Source: Taibaiella sp. (GTDB taxonomy: Bacteria > Bacteroidota > Bacteroidia > Chitinophagales > Chitinophagaceae). From it: a stretch of DNA of 64,000 bases. The notes under the pieces were generated by a model. It was not told the origin of the DNA, searched no databases, and saw only the letters and a list, made by a program, of their open reading frames with translations. Below are positions 60,008-64,000 of the stretch, in pieces (the stretch's first letter is position 1; the number at the start of each line of letters is the position of its first letter). Location of the stretch: assembly GCA_019739295.1 (NCBI GenBank), contig JAHHDV010000027.1, forward strand, positions 1 to 64,000, in the 5' to 3' direction. A program made the position numbers and the translations under genes.

Positions 60008-60739
60008 AAGGGCATTCACACCGGAATCGGGTGTTTCATACCTACCGGAGCCGATTCTTATTATGTTTTGCGCTTAGCTATTCTATATTTAGTTTGAATG
60101 ATTCAAACACCCTAGAAACTCCAACTTTATCGATATTTCTATAAATGTTGAATAGTCTTTATCCCATGTGCCTATCCCTAACCACGGACGGTACACCTGA
60201 GGATATTGAAGACAACTATCGTCGTATCAAGGATGAGGTGATGGCCATCATTGATGAGGAAATGTAACGGATATACAATACGCCTGAACTGGCGCACCTG
60301 CTGGTGGCAAGGGAAGATTAGTAAAATTTAAGACAATTCAGATCATTCGGGATTTTCTTTGGCTTTAATCGCATTTGACTTTCTGCCTGAATCTTAGCAC
60401 TGGCAAACCCCTGCCACATGGGGCTGGCGGTCCCACTACAGCCGGACTTGAAGGCCAATATATTCGATGAATGTGCGTCACCCCCCTATCCCCGCGTATA
60501 AACCCGCAGATAATGAAGCGGCGCCCTCCTGACCTGATAGCGTATGTGCTTTTTAAAGACCTTCAATACAATATGGCAAACCGACACATGGATATTTCTC
60601 TTACGGTTTGCTTTTCATTTGTCTTTACTCCAAATGCAGGCAATTCTGTCGGACATGTGTGTGCGTTTGGGACCTGTACATTATATTTACAGGGCGTTAG
60701 CCCATGAGTCTTCCTGCCTACCCGATAAATAATATAAAG
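60008..60739. other. Non-coding or degraded stretch of the accessory region
   Basis: Apart from the 40-codon remnant described separately, I find no supportable gene on either strand. The frames present overlap each other with weak protein-like composition. The stretch carries G/C-rich patches around 60395-60520 within otherwise AT-rich DNA, consistent with mosaic or decayed mobile DNA. Confidence 0.5.
60145..60267 (+). pseudogene. Short coding remnant
   Basis: A 40-codon frame (ATG TTG AAT start) whose second half looks coding: TPEDIEDNYRRIKDEVMAIIDEEM, then a stop, after which RIYNTPELAHLLVARED continues in frame. The NYRRIKDEVMAII segment faintly resembles the C-terminal helix of arsenate-reductase-like phosphatases, but the match is too short to name. 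Probably the tail of a lost gene. Confidence 0.3.
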
Positions 60740-61886
60740 ATGCATGCATATGAAAACCTCTCGCTTACCGATATGCCCGGTGAACAATGGAAACCCATTG
60801 ACGGATTTGAAGACCTCTATGAGGTTTCCTCAATGGGCAGGGTAAAATCACTCCGGCGTGAAGTCAGCTCCAAAAGCCGCAATATGCGGATGCAGGCGGA
60901 ACAGATACTCCGGCAACGCGTTGTTAAAGTGAAGAACAAAAGGGTCGGTGATTTTCTATATACGATGATCGTCTCCCTGTCACAGGATGGTAAAAGATAC
61001 TATTTTTCAGTCGGACGTCTGGTGTACCATGCTTTCATTGCTCCCATTGACTTGGGCAGCAGGTCGATGCTGATCAGCTACCGGGATGGCGACGGCAGGA
61101 ATCTTAGCTCTGTAAACCTCTATGCCAGCAACCTGAGTGAGCTGAAGCTGCGATCCTTTCGTAGCGGCAGGGCGTTGAGTCACTTGAATGTATTGAGCAA
61201 ACCCGTCAGCCAATTCCTGCCGGATGGCAGGCTTATCGCACAATATCCCAGCTATTATGCAGCGGCAAAAGCAACGGGCTTCCAGGCATCCAGTATAGCC
61301 TCGGTCGCATCCGGTGGAGATTACCTGTATAAAGGATTCTGCTGGCAACAAGGGAAAAGAAAGAGTTTACGGGCCAGTTCGCTGCCAGCAAAAAAGCCGG
61401 AAGCCGGCATTAATTATAAATTACTGGAAAAAACTGGGGATGAAGAAAGTCCCGAAAACCTATTCCGCACTGTTCGACCTTTCCCTGAAAAAAAGGCCTG
61501 GCGAATTATGGAAGGATATTCCCGGATATGAGGGACTCTATAAAGTGTCCAATCAAGGACGGGTGAAGGCTTTGAAAATGGTGACTTCCGGCAAGCAGCA
61601 GAAATGGCACCCGGAGCGTATCATGCAATTATCCATCATCATCCATGAAAGAAAGGACGGCAGTCTCCGGCTGGATAATCCCTATGTGACCCTTTGCAAA
61701 AGCCAAAGAAAAAGGAAGGTGTTTATCACCCGCCTTATCTTTCATCTTTTTGTACAACCCTTCGATATAGGTAACCCCATGGTGCGTGTTTATGTGAAAG
61801 ACGACAATCCACTGAATATCCACCACAGCAACCTAGAGCTGCGAGATGCCATTTGGTCCATCAACAAAGCAACTAAACAAGGTTAG
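60740..61886 (+). CDS. NUMOD4/NUMOD1 protein, left copy (apparent frameshift)
   Basis: Two overlapping frames, 60740-61531 and 61440-61886, can join into a 381-aa protein if one A is removed from the six-A run at 61390-61395. Domain order would be NUMOD4 (EQWKPIDGFEDLYEVSSMGRVKSLRR, ~15-40), a middle segment, NUMOD1 (KPVSQFLPDGRLIAQYPSYYAAAKATG, ~155-182, then YKGFCWQ), and a second NUMOD4 (GELWKDIPGYEGLYKVSNQGRVKAL). These small DNA-binding modules normally accompany HNH homing endonucleases. I see no HNH catalytic motif, so cleavage activity is doubtful. Most of the gene lies in the left palindrome arm and is repeated on the minus strand at 63116-64000. Confidence 0.7.
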
Positions 61887-61922
61887 ACATAGCGAATAAG
61901 CGGATTGTATCGGCTGTCGATG

Positions 61923-62192
61923 TTATTCTTCTAACAGCCTTGTTATTTCCACCAACATGGATTGTATATGCATCTGGAACATTTGTGTTTCAGTCTCAGT
62001 GGCGATTCCCGTCCTTAGATAGGTCAGCTCCACAGTCCGGTCATCCTTTTCATTGATCGTGAAACTCACTTCCGAATAATGCTCCGGCATATCCTTGTCC
62101 CCGCCTATACCCGTCCAGAATGTGTGCTTTAATTGGGCATTGGGTTCAATCTTCAGGATTTCTCCCTTATTACTACAAGACATGCCATGCAT
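61923..62192 (-). CDS. SRPBCC (AHSA1-like) protein fragment, left copy
   Basis: The 89-aa frame contains the C-terminal half of a START/SRPBCC-type domain: GEILKIEPNAQLKHTFW, then YSEVSFTINEKDDRTVELTYLRTG, and a C-terminal helix MFQMHIQSMLVEITRLLEE. Family members are ~140 aa, so the N-terminal half is missing. It follows the 84-aa unknown gene by 36 bp on the same strand. Probably a truncated gene. An identical copy is at 62810-63079. Confidence 0.55.
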   Translation of the reverse strand: MHGMSCSNKGEILKIEPNAQLKHTFWTGIGGDKDMPEHYSEVSFTINEKDDRTVELTYLRTGIATETETQMFQMHIQSMLVEITRLLEE

Positions 62193-62228
62193 TTCCCCAG
62201 ACCAGATTAGTCAGCCAAGCGCTTCCAT

Positions 62229-62483
62229 TCAGGCTAAAGCCTTTAGAGAGTCTATAGTTTCTTGGCTGTCACAATTTTTTCTTAGTCTGTCATTTATAGA
62301 ATGTATAAAAGAGTCAGAAGCTAAACCTTTCTTTACAAGATTTATATCTTGAATAAAAGTTTCTATTAAAACCCAATCCTTGTCATTCATAATTGACCTT
62401 TCTTCCTTAGTCCCAACTCTTGCCCAGCCATCGACATCACCGTTAAACCGGGTATATATTTTGATTTTATCTATTGTAATCAT
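62229..62483 (-). CDS. 84-aa protein of unknown function, left copy
   Basis: It starts MITIDKIKIYTRFNGDVDGWARVG and continues KEERSIMNDKDWVLIETFIQDI and a helical NDRLRKNCDSQETIDSLKALA end. It has no signal peptide and I recognise no domain. The composition is natural-looking and AT-rich, with an N-terminal beta strand and two helices predicted by eye. Its start codon is 18 bp from the palindrome axis, so both copies are read outward from the centre. A small phage- or element-type protein is possible. Confidence 0.6.
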   Translation of the reverse strand: MITIDKIKIYTRFNGDVDGWARVGTKEERSIMNDKDWVLIETFIQDINLVKKGLASDSFIHSINDRLRKNCDSQETIDSLKALA

Positions 62484-62521
62484 TTTGCAAATACATTATG
62501 TCATAATGTATTTGCAAAATG
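62481..62521. repeat. Palindrome centre between divergent copies of the 84-aa gene
   Basis: Two 20-nt arms (starting CATTTTGCAAATACATTATG) flank a single T at 62501. The two start codons lie at 62483 and 62519, leaving only 35 bp between them, which contain no -33/-7 promoter pair that I can defend. The innermost CATTATG-T-CATAATG may have been a natural short inverted repeat. Confidence 0.9.
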
Positions 62522-62773
62522 ATTACAATAGATAAAATCAAAATATATACCCGGTTTAACGGTGATGTCGATGGCTGGGCAAGAGTTGGGACTAAGGAAG
62601 AAAGGTCAATTATGAATGACAAGGATTGGGTTTTAATAGAAACTTTTATTCAAGATATAAATCTTGTAAAGAAAGGTTTAGCTTCTGACTCTTTTATACA
62701 TTCTATAAATGACAGACTAAGAAAAAATTGTGACAGCCAAGAAACTATAGACTCTCTAAAGGCTTTAGCCTGA
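62519..62773 (+). CDS. 84-aa protein of unknown function, right copy
   Basis: Base-for-base mirror copy of the gene at 62229-62483. The only new information is its position: it is read rightward from the axis and followed by the right copy of the SRPBCC fragment. Confidence 0.6.
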   Translation: MITIDKIKIYTRFNGDVDGWARVGTKEERSIMNDKDWVLIETFIQDINLVKKGLASDSFIHSINDRLRKNCDSQETIDSLKALA

Positions 62774-62809
62774 ATGGAAGCGCTTGGCTGACTAATCTGG
62801 TCTGGGGAA

Positions 62810-63079
62810 ATGCATGGCATGTCTTGTAGTAATAAGGGAGAAATCCTGAAGATTGAACCCAATGCCCAATTAAAGCACACATTCTGGACGGGTATAGGCG
62901 GGGACAAGGATATGCCGGAGCATTATTCGGAAGTGAGTTTCACGATCAATGAAAAGGATGACCGGACTGTGGAGCTGACCTATCTAAGGACGGGAATCGC
63001 CACTGAGACTGAAACACAAATGTTCCAGATGCATATACAATCCATGTTGGTGGAAATAACAAGGCTGTTAGAAGAATAA
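62810..63079 (+). CDS. SRPBCC (AHSA1-like) protein fragment, right copy
   Basis: Identical mirror copy of 61923-62192, 36 bp downstream of the right 84-aa gene. It lacks the N-terminal half of the domain, as in the left copy. Confidence 0.55.
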   Translation: MHGMSCSNKGEILKIEPNAQLKHTFWTGIGGDKDMPEHYSEVSFTINEKDDRTVELTYLRTGIATETETQMFQMHIQSMLVEITRLLEE

Positions 63080-63115
63080 CATCGACAGCCGATACAATCC
63101 GCTTATTCGCTATGT

Positions 63116-64000
63116 CTAACCTTGTTTAGTTGCTTTGTTGATGGACCAAATGGCATCTCGCAGCTCTAGGTTGCTGTGGTGGATATTCAGTGGATTGTCG
63201 TCTTTCACATAAACACGCACCATGGGGTTACCTATATCGAAGGGTTGTACAAAAAGATGAAAGATAAGGCGGGTGATAAACACCTTCCTTTTTCTTTGGC
63301 TTTTGCAAAGGGTCACATAGGGATTATCCAGCCGGAGACTGCCGTCCTTTCTTTCATGGATGATGATGGATAATTGCATGATACGCTCCGGGTGCCATTT
63401 CTGCTGCTTGCCGGAAGTCACCATTTTCAAAGCCTTCACCCGTCCTTGATTGGACACTTTATAGAGTCCCTCATATCCGGGAATATCCTTCCATAATTCG
63501 CCAGGCCTTTTTTTCAGGGAAAGGTCGAACAGTGCGGAATAGGTTTTCGGGACTTTCTTCATCCCCAGTTTTTTCCAGTAATTTATAATTAATGCCGGCT
63601 TCCGGCTTTTTTGCTGGCAGCGAACTGGCCCGTAAACTCTTTCTTTTCCCTTGTTGCCAGCAGAATCCTTTATACAGGTAATCTCCACCGGATGCGACCG
63701 AGGCTATACTGGATGCCTGGAAGCCCGTTGCTTTTGCCGCTGCATAATAGCTGGGATATTGTGCGATAAGCCTGCCATCCGGCAGGAATTGGCTGACGGG
63801 TTTGCTCAATACATTCAAGTGACTCAACGCCCTGCCGCTACGAAAGGATCGCAGCTTCAGCTCACTCAGGTTGCTGGCATAGAGGTTTACAGAGCTAAGA
63901 TTCCTGCCGTCGCCATCCCGGTAGCTGATCAGCATCGACCTGCTGCCCAAGTCAATGGGAGCAATGAAAGCATGGTACACCAGACGTCCGACTGAAAAAT
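63116..64000 (-). CDS. NUMOD4/NUMOD1 protein, right copy (truncated by window end)
   Basis: Mirror copy of 61002-61886. The C-terminal NUMOD4 frame is 63116-63562 on the minus strand, counted from the mirror of the ATG at 61440. The NUMOD1-containing frame continues through the window edge with the first NUMOD4 beyond it. The apparent one-base frame break is at the mirrored A6 run (63607-63612). Whether the gene is completed past 64000 is not visible. Confidence 0.65.

Larger units (their letters stand above)
61002..62500 (+). repeat. Left arm of a perfect 1.5-kb palindrome
   Basis: This arm is the reverse complement of 62502-64000, with axis at base 62501. All predicted reading frames in the two arms are identical and mirror to the base (for example 62483 with 62519, 61886 with 63116), and the end points I read directly also mirror. 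The symmetry is unbroken at the window edge, so the real arm may be longer than 1499 bp. Confidence 0.97.
62502..64000 (-). repeat. Right arm of a perfect 1.5-kb palindrome
   Basis: Mirror copy of 61002-62500. The last bases of the window (ACTGAAAAAT) are the reverse complement of 61002-61011, so the symmetry has not ended at 64000. The arm carries the same apparent extra A in the NUMOD frame as the left arm. Confidence 0.97.

Noticed and set aside
60008..60739. Several 60-100 codon frames in both orientations
   Set aside because: They overlap each other, lack ribosome-binding context and show no domain-like pattern. Only the short remnant at 60145 looks formerly coding.
61007..61351. Antisense frames within the palindrome arms (114 and 65 codons)
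   Set aside because: They are shadows of the NUMOD frames and are duplicated only because the arms are mirrored.
1..64000. CRISPR array
   Set aside because: I found no series of short regularly spaced repeats, and no cas-like gene. The only short repeats are the direct pair near 1 kb, the operator pair at 3.35 kb and the large palindrome.
57842..64000. Insertion sequence or transposase
   Set aside because: No DDE transposase frame or IS-type terminal inverted repeat was found; the large mirror repeat is far longer than IS ends and has no transposase between its arms.

Overview
The window comes from a member of the Bacteroidota, probably a Chitinophagales-like lineage, although I cannot fix the family. 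The evidence is: secreted proteins with type IX secretion (T9SS) sorting tails of both type A and the gliding-motility-associated type B; TonB-dependent receptors with carboxypeptidase-like N-terminal domains; a TamL outer-membrane lipoprotein; a complete alternative complex III (Act) operon running into a caa3-type oxidase; and several start sites preceded by the TAnnTTTG -7 box of this phylum.

Layout. 1-5 kb: end of a T9SS type B protein, a decayed stretch holding an 88-bp direct repeat, then a minus-strand operon of small membrane protein, XRE regulator and beta-lactamase-like hydrolase, and an HmuY-like secreted protein. 5-10 kb: a soluble TPR hybrid histidine kinase followed by a membrane-tethered response regulator, and a T9SS adhesin-like protein. 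10-14 kb: phytase lipoprotein and TonB receptor. 14-24 kb: TamL, a second TonB receptor, PhnA, HAD phosphatase, phosphopantetheinyl transferase, an OmpH-like lipoprotein, an AraC regulator and Ogt. 24-34 kb: T9SS type B protein, serine hydrolase plus GH3 hexosaminidase, nucleotidyltransferase, ComEC, small lipoprotein, NUDIX and DCC proteins. 34-47 kb: actABCDEF-coxBA on the minus strand, with an FkbM-type methyltransferase gene placed between actB and actC. 47-57 kb: a 2-oxoacid dehydrogenase E2, a DUF2795 protein, LolD, a double-domain M16 peptidase, a divergent NDK-like protein, an acyl-CoA ligase and a LysE-type exporter.

57.2-64 kb is accessory DNA: tRNA-Leu(GAG), a large serine recombinase whose reading frame runs into the tRNA antisense strand, two proteins of unknown function, coding debris, and then a perfect palindrome. 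Bases 61002-62500 are the reverse complement of 62502-64000 around a one-base axis at 62501, and the symmetry is still unbroken at the window edge. Each arm carries NUMOD4/NUMOD1 protein sequence, an SRPBCC fragment and an 84-aa unknown gene.

Many conserved genes (tamL, the serine hydrolase, GH3, coxB, actA/B/C/D/E, the E2, the M16 peptidase and the recombinase) are interrupted by frameshifts. In each case I resolved by hand, removing one base restores the frame; the extra base usually lengthens a homopolymer or duplicates a neighbouring base. This pattern points to consensus errors rather than gene decay. I therefore annotate these as single reconstructed genes and state where the frame breaks. 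The NUMOD reading frame shows the same kind of break in both palindrome arms, which suggests that the two arms derive from one underlying sequence.
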